This document shows positions 27,408 through 37,642 of a DNA stretch of 64,000 nucleotides, piece by piece. The translations under genes were made by a program, and so were the position numbers. The number at the start of each line of letters is the position of its first letter. Position 1 is the stretch's first letter. Below the pieces are notes generated by a model that worked only from the letters and a program-made list of their open reading frames with translations, had not been told where the DNA came from and searched no databases. The DNA is from an uncultured Fodinibius sp. Its GTDB lineage: Bacteria > Bacteroidota > Rhodothermia > Balneolales > Balneolaceae. The stretch lies in contig CAJXOG010000007.1 of the NCBI GenBank assembly GCA_913057775.1, positions 1 to 64,000 on the forward strand. The letters run 5' to 3'.

Positions 27408-27498
27408 ATGTCTGTACGTCTTTTATTGATTTTGAATTGGCGGGATAATACAAAATTCTAACTCTGGATGTAAGGGATTTAACAAGCCTAATACAGGG

Positions 27499-27699
27499 TT
27501 ACAGTAAATACATAATGTAAATAACCAGTGCTAATCCTAAAGCATACAGCATAACTGATCGTCCCTGGTGATATTTCTTGTGAGTACGACGAATTTTAAT
27601 CCGTTCCCTGCGACTCATCTCCTTATCAGGATTATAATACCGGTACTTGTATTTAAACTTCTTGTTCTTAGGCCGGTAATCAAACATGCCTCTTATCAT
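27499..27699 (-). CDS. small basic, C-terminal single-TM protein
   Basis: 66 aa; K/R/Y-rich N-terminus and hydrophobic C-terminus 'VMLYALGLALVIYIMYLL'. Confidence 0.55.
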   Translation of the reverse strand: MIRGMFDYRPKNKKFKYKYRYYNPDKEMSRRERIKIRRTHKKYHQGRSVMLYALGLALVIYIMYLL

Positions 27700-27862
27700 A
27701 AAAACCTCCGTTACTTTACTGTCATTGCATTCTTATAACCTAATATAATGAGAATATCATTCAATTTTTATCACTTCCCAACAATGACTAACAGCGTGCA
27801 GATGGGGATTTTTTTTGCTATACTTCGTTCCCAAATATAATCCGAAAATTATTCAAAAATTC

Positions 27863-29110
27863 ATGAGTTACGAGAAGATTACACCTCCCGAATCTGGTAC
27901 CAAAGTTGAAGTAAAAGCTGATGGCTCGCTTGTTGTCCCTGACAATCCAATTATTCCCTTTATACAAGGCGACGGCATCGGCATTGATATAACACCTACA
28001 ATGCGCAATGTGTTAGATAGTGCTGTTGAAAAGGCCTATAACGGAGAAAAGAAAATTGAATGGTTTGAAATTTATGCCGGAGAAAAAGCCGTTGATTTTT
28101 ACGGCGATGGTGAGTGGCTTCCGGAGGATACACTACAAGCTATTGAAGATTATAAAGTTGCAATAAAAGGACCATTAACTACTCCTGTCGGTGGTGGAAT
28201 TCGCTCACTGAATGTAGCCATTCGTCAGCAAAAGGATCTTTTTGCCTGTGTTCGACCGGTTAAGTATTACAAAGGAACTCCGAGCCCGGTTAAACATCCC
28301 GAGAAAACGGATATGGTTATTTTTCGCGAAAACACTGAAGACATTTATGCCGGTATCGAATATCAGACGGGAACCCCGGAAAATAAAAAACTGAAAGATT
28401 TTCTTATCAATGAAATGGGCGTCGATCAGATTCGTTTTCCTGATACCACTTCTTTAGGCATTAAGCCGATCTCTGAAGAAGGCACAAAACGATTAGTCCG
28501 TTCTGCAATTGATTACGCCATTTCTGAGGGACGTGACAACGTTACGCTGGTCCATAAAGGAAACATCATGAAGTTTACGGAAGGAAGCTTCAAGGATTGG
28601 GGATATGAAGTTGCTCGCGAAGAATACGACGCTGAAGTCATCGGCGAAGGTCCCTGGTGCAAGTTGCCCAATGGCATTGTAATTAAAGATGTTATTGCTG
28701 ATGCATTCTTGCAGCAGATTCTTACTCGTCCCGATGAATACGATGTTATTGCTACCATGAACCTGAACGGCGATTATGTATCTGATGCTTTGGCTGCTTG
28801 TGTAGGCGGAATCGGTATTGCCCCTGGTGCAAATATCAACTATAACACCGGATTGGCTGTATTTGAAGCAACGCACGGAACTGCGCCAAAATACACCGGG
28901 CAGGATAAAGTAAATCCCGGTTCGCTCATTCTTTCTGGCGTTATCATGCTTAGATATATGGGATGGAGTGAAGCGGCTGACCTGATCGAAAAAGGCATTG
29001 AAGGTTCGATCATGAAAAAACGTGTCACATACGATTTTGAACGTCTTATGGATGACGCTACGCTCCTGAAATGTTCAGAATTTGGAGAAGAAATCATCTC
29101 AAATATGTAG
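27863..29110 (+). CDS. icd: NADP-dependent isocitrate dehydrogenase
   Basis: '[44 protein letters not shown]', '[15 protein letters not shown]'; preferred ATG 27863. Confidence 0.95.
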   Translation: MSYEKITPPESGTKVEVKADGSLVVPDNPIIPFIQGDGIGIDITPTMRNVLDSAVEKAYNGEKKIEWFEIYAGEKAVDFYGDGEWLPEDTLQAIEDYKVAIKGPLTTPVGGGIRSLNVAIRQQKDLFACVRPVKYYKGTPSPVKHPEKTDMVIFRENTEDIYAGIEYQTGTPENKKLKDFLINEMGVDQIRFPDTTSLGIKPISEEGTKRLVRSAIDYAISEGRDNVTLVHKGNIMKFTEGSFKDWGYEVAREEYDAEVIGEGPWCKLPNGIVIKDVIADAFLQQILTRPDEYDVIATMNLNGDYVSDALAACVGGIGIAPGANINYNTGLAVFEATHGTAPKYTGQDKVNPGSLILSGVIMLRYMGWSEAADLIEKGIEGSIMKKRVTYDFERLMDDATLLKCSEFGEEIISNM

Positions 29111-29131
29111 TTGCATTCCTCCTATAAAACT

Positions 29132-29168
29132 AAAGCCCGCAAAGTTGCAAAAAAACTTTGCGGGCTTT
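29132..29168. terminator. strong terminator hairpin between convergent icd and lipoprotein gene
   Basis: 15-bp perfect stem aaagcccgcaaagtt / aactttgcgggcttt, loop gcaaaaa. Confidence 0.9.
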
Positions 29169-29195
29169 CTTATTTCTTTGAATTTCATTCATTGG

Positions 29196-29747
29196 CTAAA
29201 AGTCACTAAACGCCTTAGAATCCTTCATTGCCTTCCACGCTTTTTCATGACCGCCCAGACGTTTTCCAATGCGCTTAATAAGCTCATCCTTGGGAACGCT
29301 AACCTCCACAAAACCATAAATACTCTCATATCCCTCAGCACTTTTCGCCTCTGTATTACCTGTTTCAACAAGAGGATCAACGGCATTTTTGACCTTCCGA
29401 AGCGCCATAAGAAATTTTGCTTCATCTAATCCTGATTCACTGCCATATTCTACGACGGCCTCAGAACGTATTTGTTCGAGCTTATCAGATACCGAGGATT
29501 TTAGCTCTTCAACAGCCCAGGATTTTGCTTTCTCAATAGAAGCTACCGAGTCCCTGTCAATAGCTGTAGCATAGGCAAAAAGTTTATTTTCATCAGAAAC
29601 AAATTCGTTCTGGGGGTACCAAGATGGATAATTCGATATTTTTTTCTGAGAATCATCTTGCTGTTCAGTCATTTCTGCAGGGCTGGAACAAGAAATAAAT
29701 AATCCCACAAAGCTTAACATCACTATTGATAAAATAATACGTTGCAT
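29196..29747 (-). CDS. hypothetical lipoprotein (LPP20-like)
   Basis: Lipobox LFISCSS; 'YPSWYPQNEFVSDENKLFAYATAIDRDSVASIEKAKSWAVEEL'. Confidence 0.6.
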   Translation of the reverse strand: MQRIILSIVMLSFVGLFISCSSPAEMTEQQDDSQKKISNYPSWYPQNEFVSDENKLFAYATAIDRDSVASIEKAKSWAVEELKSSVSDKLEQIRSEAVVEYGSESGLDEAKFLMALRKVKNAVDPLVETGNTEAKSAEGYESIYGFVEVSVPKDELIKRIGKRLGGHEKAWKAMKDSKAFSDF

Positions 29748-29762
29748 TAAATTATACCTAAA

Positions 29763-31307
29763 CTATTTGGATTGTATGGTTTTTATGTTTCCATTCTGAG
29801 CCTGTACCTCAAAAGAAATATCTTCTACAGACCCAGAATTTTGCGCTATAAAATGCTTCAAAGATTGCAGATCTTCAACTTCATGGTCGTTAACCTTCAA
29901 AATCCTATCTCCTTCTTCGAATCCCATGCTATCAGCATTCGATCCCTCTACGACATCTATTATCATTAATCTAACTTGTTGCTGCTCAGAAGCTTGAATA
30001 GCCATTACTCGAAATCCTAAATCAAAAGCAGCAAACTCAACTTCTCGGGCTCCCTCTTGGTTATCCATTGTTCCATCTCTTTGTTGAGACTCGATAGATT
30101 CTCCGCGATCCTGTTGACGCTCTGCAAGTTCTTCCTGCTCGCGTTCCAACATTCCCAGCACTACTTGCTTTTTGACCTCTTTGCCCTCTCGGTAGATTTT
30201 GAGTTCCACAATGTCTCCGGGATTCAGCACCGCTATCTTCTGTTGAAGCTGATTGGATTCATTAACTTCCTCTCCGTTCACACTTAGAATAACATCATCG
30301 GCACGCAGTCCATGCTTTTCAGCTGCACTTTCTGGAGATACCCCCGACACATATACTCCCCGAATACTTTCCATATTTAACTGCTCGGCCATACTGGCGT
30401 CAACACTTACGATCGTTACCCCTAACAGTGCACGCCGTACATGTCCATATTCAATAATATCTTCGGCAACTTTTGATGCAAGATTCGAAGGCACAGCAAA
30501 TCCGTATCCCTGATAGCTCCCGCTTTGAGATGCTATGGCCGTATTAACGCCGATAAGCTCACCACTGGTATTAACCAGTGCTCCTCCGCTGTTGCCCTTG
30601 TTAATGGCCGCATCCGTTTGAATAAAACTCTCAACGCGCATCTGATCATCGATAATCTGTACATCCCGGCTCAAGGCACTTACAATTCCAGCTGTTACGG
30701 TTGATCGGAGCCGAAAAGGATTACCAATGGCAAGGACCCACTCTCCTACTCCCACTTTATCAGAATTACCAATCGTAATAGCAGGTAGTCCACGGGCATT
30801 AATTTTCAGAACGGCCAAGTCGGTGCTGGGATCTTGCCCAACAATGCGTCCCTCAAATGTTTGCTTATCATTGAGAACGACTTCTATCTCATCATTTACA
30901 GCTCCATCCACTACATGATTATTCGTAAGAATATATCCATCACTGCTTATCAGGATACCAGAACCAACGGTTCGAGCTCGTTTTGGTAGCATATCTCCCC
31001 AAAAGTTTTCTTCATCATGATATTCATCATCAGGCATATCACTCCGTGAAACCGAAACAGTTGTCTCAATGTAAACCACCGTCGGAGTTACACGTTCAGC
31101 CACGCGTTCAAAGAGAAATCGGGCATCAAGCTTTTCGAGCTGTTCGCTGGTAAATAAGGGCTCGGAACTGTGTTTAACTTCCGTGACTGCAACATCGGCC
31201 CGGTCATCAACAGGATCAAAAAAGCTATAAAAAGCGAACAGGGTACCTGCGACAATACCAATGAGGATAAGAAGAAAGCCGCTTAAGTATCGATTATTAA
31301 ATCTCAT
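29763..31307 (-). CDS. HtrA/Deg-family serine protease with PDZ domains
   Basis: Catalytic triad contexts NNHVVDG, DLAVLKI, NKGNSGGALVNTSGELIGVNTAI; two PDZ-like regions; N-terminal TM. Confidence 0.93.
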   Translation of the reverse strand: MRFNNRYLSGFLLILIGIVAGTLFAFYSFFDPVDDRADVAVTEVKHSSEPLFTSEQLEKLDARFLFERVAERVTPTVVYIETTVSVSRSDMPDDEYHDEENFWGDMLPKRARTVGSGILISSDGYILTNNHVVDGAVNDEIEVVLNDKQTFEGRIVGQDPSTDLAVLKINARGLPAITIGNSDKVGVGEWVLAIGNPFRLRSTVTAGIVSALSRDVQIIDDQMRVESFIQTDAAINKGNSGGALVNTSGELIGVNTAIASQSGSYQGYGFAVPSNLASKVAEDIIEYGHVRRALLGVTIVSVDASMAEQLNMESIRGVYVSGVSPESAAEKHGLRADDVILSVNGEEVNESNQLQQKIAVLNPGDIVELKIYREGKEVKKQVVLGMLEREQEELAERQQDRGESIESQQRDGTMDNQEGAREVEFAAFDLGFRVMAIQASEQQQVRLMIIDVVEGSNADSMGFEEGDRILKVNDHEVEDLQSLKHFIAQNSGSVEDISFEVQAQNGNIKTIQSK

Positions 31308-31309
31308 AA

Positions 31310-32047
31310 CTACTCCTGCAATATTTGTTCAAAGATGGCATCTGACTTTCGGGCCTTGAGTCCTTCAACATGATATTTTAAATAACGATCCAGATGCTCG
31401 ATCAGCTGTCGCAATTCACCGGTCCCAAAATCAATTTCAAATAATGTAGAACTTTTTGTCAGCAGTGCTATCCGTATATACGAAAATTGTTTGGAAGTTA
31501 ATTTATATGAGTGCGATGAAATCTGTTTGTTAGTAACTAAACCAGATTCGAGGTTTAAATAGTTCGTTTTATCATCCCCGTTATTCGCATCCAGCTGAAG
31601 ACCAATACCTGTTAACTCGGCAAGCCGAATTTGAATATAAGGAAAAAGTTTCGGGGGATGTACTTCAGCAGAATTCAGCCAGCTGAGCATCTTTTTTGTA
31701 AAGAAGAAAAGGGGTTCGTTGATTTCATCATCATGCAGTAATTGACTGATGAGCTCGATAGCCGAAGTCATGGTGGCCATCTTCTCAAAATTAGACCGTA
31801 AATTCTTATTTTTTACCGAATAGCTGGCCTCTGACAGAATCTGCACCGATCGGGACGATTTATAGTAATAAACGACATCCAGAATATTGCCTATCTCTAT
31901 TAGCCCCGAAAACTTGCTTTTTGGCTTTTTAACGCCTCGAACCATAAGAGCAATTTTGCCATGTTCAAGAGTAAAAGCCGTAACAATTTTACTCGATTCC
32001 TGGTAGTCAACAGATTTGAAAATTATTGCTTCGGTATGGGTAATCAT
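31310..32047 (-). CDS. recO: DNA repair protein RecO
   Basis: 'TEAIIFKSVDYQESSKIVTAFTLEHGKIALMVRGVKKPKSKFSG' RecO N-terminal OB fold. Confidence 0.9.
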   Translation of the reverse strand: MITHTEAIIFKSVDYQESSKIVTAFTLEHGKIALMVRGVKKPKSKFSGLIEIGNILDVVYYYKSSRSVQILSEASYSVKNKNLRSNFEKMATMTSAIELISQLLHDDEINEPLFFFTKKMLSWLNSAEVHPPKLFPYIQIRLAELTGIGLQLDANNGDDKTNYLNLESGLVTNKQISSHSYKLTSKQFSYIRIALLTKSSTLFEIDFGTGELRQLIEHLDRYLKYHVEGLKARKSDAIFEQILQE

Positions 32048-32117
32048 TCTCTATCCATTTAAATCGCGATGCATCAGATAGAGAAGTATAGAAGCTTTAG
32101 CACTGAAAAAACAGTAC

Positions 32118-32801
32118 TTAATTTCCCGATCCTGTAAGTTGAATAGAATTGACTCTGTTGTTTTGAATATTTGGTTCCTGAATGAGCTTCAACCTTTCAG
32201 TAGATCTCTGTAGAATAGTCTGAAATTGTTTTTGTTGATTTGAGAACTGATCTTCAAAACGAAGGATGTCCTCGCGGTCAATCCAGGGATCAATGTTACT
32301 GGTTTCAGGAGTAGTAGCAGTTGGCTGGTTCTGGATATTACTGCCGGCAAATTGTGAAGAACTTGATTCGGCATTACCGGTACTTACCTGATTAATATCC
32401 TGTGTTTCTGTAGCAGCAGGTGATGAAACCGAAGCCGTAGCTGCTTGCTGTTGTGTTGAATTAGTCTTTTCACCACCAATAAAGAGCCACGCACCACCCG
32501 CTGAGATGGTAAGGGCCAATGTTGCCGCCACTGCATATTTAAAAGCTGGCTTAAGCGTTTTATTGTGCTGACGATTTTTTTCGGCTTGTTCAGCGGCTTT
32601 GTCTTTTATGGCTTTAGTAACATGCGACGGTGGTTCAACCTCAGGCAGTTGGTCGAGCTTTTTGAGGGTCTGCCGCATGCTTTCTACTTCAATAAGCAGA
32701 TCCTCATCTTCCATCATCGCCCGTTCCATAAGCAATTCTTCAGAAGGATCCATCTCCTTCATCAGATACCGAATACAATCATTATTATCCTCGTTCCGCA
32801 T
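32118..32801 (-). CDS. putative anti-sigma / sigma-operon regulatory protein with single TM
   Basis: Directly downstream of and overlapping the sigma gene; TM 'YAVAATLALTISAGGAWLFIG'; preferred start MRNEDNNDC (32801). Confidence 0.55.
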   Translation of the reverse strand: MRNEDNNDCIRYLMKEMDPSEELLMERAMMEDEDLLIEVESMRQTLKKLDQLPEVEPPSHVTKAIKDKAAEQAEKNRQHNKTLKPAFKYAVAATLALTISAGGAWLFIGGEKTNSTQQQAATASVSSPAATETQDINQVSTGNAESSSSQFAGSNIQNQPTATTPETSNIDPWIDREDILRFEDQFSNQQKQFQTILQRSTERLKLIQEPNIQNNRVNSIQLTGSGN

Positions 32802-33432
32802 AGCTGTTTTCTTCTTGTTCTTTTTCTTTATCAAAAAGCTTTCGAAGATTTATTAACGCATACCGCATACGTCCCAGTGCGGTATTAATGGAAACATCCG
32901 TAAGTTCTGCGATTTCTTTAAATGGCATTTCATAATAATGTCGCAACATAACTACTTGACGTTGTTCCTCAGGAAGCTCGTCAATATGACGCATTAAACT
33001 ACTTTTTGCCTCATCTTTCTCGAGCTGTTCCTGTGCGCTGACTAAATCCTCATCAGGCAAACGATCATAGAAATCAGTGTTTGATTCTTTGTCGTAGTTA
33101 GAACTAACGTCCACAAACCGTTTTTGTTTTCTTAAATAATCGATTGTTGCGTTATGAGCAATACGCATTACCCAGGCGATCCATTTCCCCTGTTCATTGT
33201 ACGTATCGTCCATTTTAGTAATGACTTTCGTGAATGTCTCCTGGAAAATATCATCAGCTTTCCCACCATCTTTTACCATACTATAGATATAGGAGTATAT
33301 CTTGGTCTGGTGACGGTTCATTAATTCACTGAATGCCTGTTCATCACCGTTCTGACGGTAAAAACGAACCAGGTCTTTGTCATCCAACTGCTGATATTTT
33401 CTACTTATGTGTTTTGACTGCTCGAGTTTCAT
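32785..33432 (-). CDS. ECF-type RNA polymerase sigma factor
   Basis: Region 2 'DDIFQETFTKVITKMDDTYNEQGKWIAWVMRIAHNATIDYLRK' and region 4 'LPEEQRQVVMLRHYYEMPFKEIAELTDVSINTALGRMRYAL'; start choice among 33480/33468/33432 uncertain. Confidence 0.9.
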   Translation of the reverse strand: MKLEQSKHISRKYQQLDDKDLVRFYRQNGDEQAFSELMNRHQTKIYSYIYSMVKDGGKADDIFQETFTKVITKMDDTYNEQGKWIAWVMRIAHNATIDYLRKQKRFVDVSSNYDKESNTDFYDRLPDEDLVSAQEQLEKDEAKSSLMRHIDELPEEQRQVVMLRHYYEMPFKEIAELTDVSINTALGRMRYALINLRKLFDKEKEQEENSYAERG

Positions 33433-33598
33433 AATAACCTCACGCCTGATTGAAGTAAATTTAGTCATTCTTGCAAGCAATATTTAACTACTGCTTGCAT
33501 TTTGACCTTAGCCTATAATCAGAACAAATTTTTATTTACAAAGAGTTCATTGCAATCGTGTAATGTACTTACGAACATTAAACGCATATGTTCCTCAT

Positions 33599-33653
33599 CG
33601 GTTAAGATCATTTATCAACATTGCTTACTACAATTGTAAATGCTGATTAACCG
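33599..33653. repeat. interrupted inverted repeat upstream of sigma operon
   Basis: cggttaa-gat-cattta ... taaatg-ctga-ttaaccg (33599-33614 / 33637-33653). Confidence 0.5.
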
Positions 33654-33881
33654 ACTTTCCATCACATGTTAATGTTATATTAATTTTATTGGCAAAATTT
33701 ATGCCGAAACCTTTATCTCTGACAGAACGCTTTAGTAAAAGAAATTAATCTATTATTCACAATGATTTAAGAGATATAATGCCGCTAGTGCAATATTATA
33801 CATCCTTTAACACCTTGAATATTCGAACAGTACGCTGACAAAGATAAAACCAAGTAGATAAATAATTATTGTACTTATACT

Positions 33882-35747
33882 CTATTCTTCTTTGGATGAT
33901 GGTTTATGGAAATATTTATACACTTTTTGACCGGTTTTCTTTCCTATCTCTTCCTGTAAATCCTCAAGTGTGGCATTCTGTACAGATTTTACAGAACCAA
34001 ATTCCTTGAGTAGCTGCTGCGCCGTCTTCTTGCCAATTCCACTTATCTGCGTAAGTTCTGTCTTAATCGTCCGTTTTGAACGTTTGTTACGATGAAAAGA
34101 CACCGCAAAGCGATGTGCTTCATCCCTCACTTTCTGCAATAGTTTAAGTGCCGATGACTTTTTAGGGATCATGATGGCAGTTGATTTCTCGGGCACAAAT
34201 ACTTCTTCCAGCCGCTTAGCCAATCCAATAATCTCACATTCTCCGTAGAAGTCGATCTCTTTCAGCGCATCAACAGCACTGCTTAGTTGTCCTTTTCCTC
34301 CATCCACAACAATTAAATCGGGAATCTGTTGCTTCTCATCCATAACCCGTTTGTAGCGTCGACTTAACACCTCTTTCATAGATGCAAAATCATCGGGACC
34401 ATCCACGGTTTTGATATTAAATCGCTTATATTCGCTTTTCTTAGCACGAGCATCCACAAAACAAACCATCGAGGCAACAGGATCGCTACCTTGCAAATTG
34501 GAGTTATCAAAACATTCAATACGTCGGGGCAATCGCTGTAAGTCGAGCTGTTCCTTCAGCTCTTTTACCGAATGTGGAATGCGTTTCTTGGCTGCCTTCT
34601 CTTTTTCAAGCTTCCTTTCCCCCAACAAATATTTGGCATTAGAAAGCGCCATGCGAATCATCTTAGCCTTTTCTCCACGCTTTGGTCGATGGATTCGCAC
34701 TTTTTTGCCCCGTTCCTCCCAAAGGTACTCTGCCAACGGCTCCTCATTCACCAATTCATCACTTACATACACTTCATCAGGAATACCGCCCGCATGCTGA
34801 CCGGTATAATAATCCTCGACAAATGACTGCAGCATCTCTCCTTTTTCGAGGTGCTTAATATTCTTTAAAAATCGATGAAACTTGCTGATCAGCTTACCTT
34901 CACGAACTTTGAACAGCACACCGCAAGCCTCGTTAATCTCCCAATCCACCTTAACAGCAAAGAGATCGCGATCCACTTTCTTATCGGCCACCATCTTCAT
35001 CTTCTTACTGTATTTTTTAACGGCTTCAAGGCTATCACGAATTTGAGCAGCCTGCTCAAACTCCAACGAATCCGAGGCAATAGACATCTCCTCTTTAAGA
35101 TCACGGATTAGAGCATCTGTTCTACCATTAAGCATCCGTTCGACCTTATCAATGGTTGCCTGGTATTTCTCCAGATCCCAGTCTCCGGAACAACTTTCCA
35201 AATAATCATCAAAACAGGAATGCCACTTGGGGGGTCCCTTGGTACGATCAATATTTTTGCGAGATACCGCGCAGGTGCACAAATCAAACGCTTTGCGGAT
35301 AGTATCGAGCATCCGCTTCATGTGCGTCACGCTGTCATAGGGACCGTAGTATTTACTGCCGTCATTAATTACTGTACGGGTGGGATAAACACGCGGACGC
35401 TCGTCGTTGGTCACGCAGATGTAGGGATATGACTTATCATCCCGATATAAAATATTATACCGCGGATGATGTTTTTTGATCAGGTTATTTTCAAGGATAA
35501 GGGCTTCAGCTTCAGAATCAGTGACTATAACTTCCAAGTCGTCAATCTTGCGCACCATTACGCGAATACGACCATCATGATCACTGGAGTTTTGAAAGTA
35601 GGAACGCACCCGGTTGCGGAGCCGTTTTGCTTTACCTATGTAAAGTAGGCGATCTTTTTTATCCTTAAACATGTAAACTCCGGGTGAGAGCGGAAGATTG
35701 TCAACCTTCTCCCGAACATCCACCTCGGCGTTGTCATTATCACTCAT
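33882..35747 (-). CDS. uvrC: excinuclease ABC subunit C
   Basis: 'LPLSPGVYMFKDKKDRLLYIGKAKRLRNRVRSYF', 'RIECFDNSNLQGSDPVASMVCF', 'ISGIGKKTAQQLLKEFGS'. Confidence 0.97.
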   Translation of the reverse strand: MSDNDNAEVDVREKVDNLPLSPGVYMFKDKKDRLLYIGKAKRLRNRVRSYFQNSSDHDGRIRVMVRKIDDLEVIVTDSEAEALILENNLIKKHHPRYNILYRDDKSYPYICVTNDERPRVYPTRTVINDGSKYYGPYDSVTHMKRMLDTIRKAFDLCTCAVSRKNIDRTKGPPKWHSCFDDYLESCSGDWDLEKYQATIDKVERMLNGRTDALIRDLKEEMSIASDSLEFEQAAQIRDSLEAVKKYSKKMKMVADKKVDRDLFAVKVDWEINEACGVLFKVREGKLISKFHRFLKNIKHLEKGEMLQSFVEDYYTGQHAGGIPDEVYVSDELVNEEPLAEYLWEERGKKVRIHRPKRGEKAKMIRMALSNAKYLLGERKLEKEKAAKKRIPHSVKELKEQLDLQRLPRRIECFDNSNLQGSDPVASMVCFVDARAKKSEYKRFNIKTVDGPDDFASMKEVLSRRYKRVMDEKQQIPDLIVVDGGKGQLSSAVDALKEIDFYGECEIIGLAKRLEEVFVPEKSTAIMIPKKSSALKLLQKVRDEAHRFAVSFHRNKRSKRTIKTELTQISGIGKKTAQQLLKEFGSVKSVQNATLEDLQEEIGKKTGQKVYKYFHKPSSKEE

Positions 35748-35939
35748 TCTCTAATAAAGAAACTTTGAATTCTACTGATCAAAAGACACCGGTAAACTTA
35801 CTGATACTGATGCGTGATTGGAAACCATTCCTTTTAATTTCGAGAAATTTTATCCTTGTACTACTTCTTCGATGCTGTATATAAAATCATTAGTTTTGTA
35901 CAACAAGAAATGGCTTGCAGGTAGATATAATCCACCATC

Positions 35940-36632
35940 ATGAAACAGACCCAAACTGACCCCAATATTTCTATCATTTATGAAGATGAGCACCTGCTTC
36001 TCATCAATAAACCTGCCGGCCTACTCTCACAGGAAGATCATACCGGCGATGCGGATGTATTTACGTTGTGTAAGCAATATCTTAGCAGATCACAAAACAA
36101 TAATCCTTTTTTGGGATTAATTCACCGTCTCGATCGACCTGTAAGTGGTCTCATGCTTCTGGCAAAAAACCGAAACGCCGCAGAGAACCTGTCTAAACAG
36201 ATTCGCGACCGTACGATTCAAAAAACCTATTGGGCGGTAACGACGGGATCTCCACCTCCAAATGGAGTGCTGGCGCATCGCCTTTATAAAGACCGAGAAA
36301 CCAATGTTGTTGAAGTCGTAACCGGCAACCAACAAAAAGGAAAAAGAGCTGAACTTTCTTTTGCAAAATTGGAAAAATCAGATGATCTGCATTTACTTTC
36401 TGTACACTTACAAACCGGTCGCCCGCACCAAATTCGCGTACAATTAGCGCATGAAGGGTTTCCTATTTGGGGAGACTATAAATACGGACAGAATCAACCT
36501 GATGGACGCACCATGGCTTTGCGAGCTGTTGAAATTGTTTTTAGACATCCGCAAACAAGTCAACACATACATTTTGAGCTGGCTCCACCAAATAAACACC
36601 CCTGGACTCAATTTTCTATCGCCCATCAATAG
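35940..36632 (+). CDS. RluA-family pseudouridine synthase
   Basis: 'GLIHRLDRPVSGLMLLAKN' catalytic motif, 'LQTGRPHQIRVQLAHEGFPIWGDYKYG'. Confidence 0.93.
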   Translation: MKQTQTDPNISIIYEDEHLLLINKPAGLLSQEDHTGDADVFTLCKQYLSRSQNNNPFLGLIHRLDRPVSGLMLLAKNRNAAENLSKQIRDRTIQKTYWAVTTGSPPPNGVLAHRLYKDRETNVVEVVTGNQQKGKRAELSFAKLEKSDDLHLLSVHLQTGRPHQIRVQLAHEGFPIWGDYKYGQNQPDGRTMALRAVEIVFRHPQTSQHIHFELAPPNKHPWTQFSIAHQ

Positions 36633-36635
36633 CTT

Positions 36636-37514
36636 ATGAAACCTGATCAGCTGAGTAAAACGGCCGCTTTTATCGCTATAAAATTATATGGATTAACCCG
36701 CATACCGGCATTCCAATCTCTTTTTGATGATTCAGTGATCAATTTTTACGACCGTGTTGTCCAAAACCTACCATTTCCACTAAATTATTACCATTACTGG
36801 CTCAAATTTAATTGGGTCCGCAGACTATATATTTGGTCAGAAGAGCTTTTTTTGCCGGGGGATCTGCTCCATATTATTGCACGTAAATATTATATTCGGC
36901 AACTCATAAACGAGTTAAAAGATGATGGCTATAGGCAAATAGTTGTTCTCGGAGCGGGGTTTGATGATCTGGCATTTACCTATTCCCAAAAGGGATTTTC
37001 TTGCTTTGAAATTGACGTCCCCCATATGGCCAAATACAAGCAACAGTTTTTAAATAAACATTATCCGGACAGCAACCATCCCGATATCATAAATGCTCAT
37101 TTGACAAACAACCAACAGAAATTACCATTTGGCTCCAGTTCTACTATCAATCGGGATAAAAAAACCATCATTATTGCCGAAGGTTTCTTCGACTATCTGC
37201 AAACAGATCTCGTGGAGAACATCCTGCATCAAATCAAGCAATACTTTTCTGATAGCCCCGCATTAATCAGTACTCATTTTGCCCTGAACGAGCTTCCGCT
37301 CCATCACAGGTGGTCATTTAAAACCGGTGTTAAAACGGTGGGAGAAGAGCTTAAACTTCACTATAATATCACTCAATTTCGTAAGCTGCTCACGAGTAAT
37401 GGGTTTATTATAAAGAAACAATTTGACCATCAAACTATAGCATCTAAGCTGCAACAAAAAATTGGAACGGATCTTCCCATATTGCAGGGGTTCTATTTGT
37501 TGATGAGTAAATAG
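36636..37514 (+). CDS. leucine carboxyl methyltransferase-like SAM-dependent methyltransferase
   Basis: 'QIVVLGAGFDDLAFTYSQKGFSCFEIDVPHMAKYKQQFL', 'IIAEGFFDYLQTDLVENIL'. Confidence 0.75.
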   Translation: MKPDQLSKTAAFIAIKLYGLTRIPAFQSLFDDSVINFYDRVVQNLPFPLNYYHYWLKFNWVRRLYIWSEELFLPGDLLHIIARKYYIRQLINELKDDGYRQIVVLGAGFDDLAFTYSQKGFSCFEIDVPHMAKYKQQFLNKHYPDSNHPDIINAHLTNNQQKLPFGSSSTINRDKKTIIIAEGFFDYLQTDLVENILHQIKQYFSDSPALISTHFALNELPLHHRWSFKTGVKTVGEELKLHYNITQFRKLLTSNGFIIKKQFDHQTIASKLQQKIGTDLPILQGFYLLMSK

Positions 37515-37642
37515 ATCGCTTTTTCCAATTTCTTTAGGTGTAAAAATCGGATCAGAATTGGAACACAACATTTGTCGACTATGTTGATAAGATAGGTTAT
37601 CAGCAATTCTATTATATACCTACCAGATGAACATAAAAAGCT

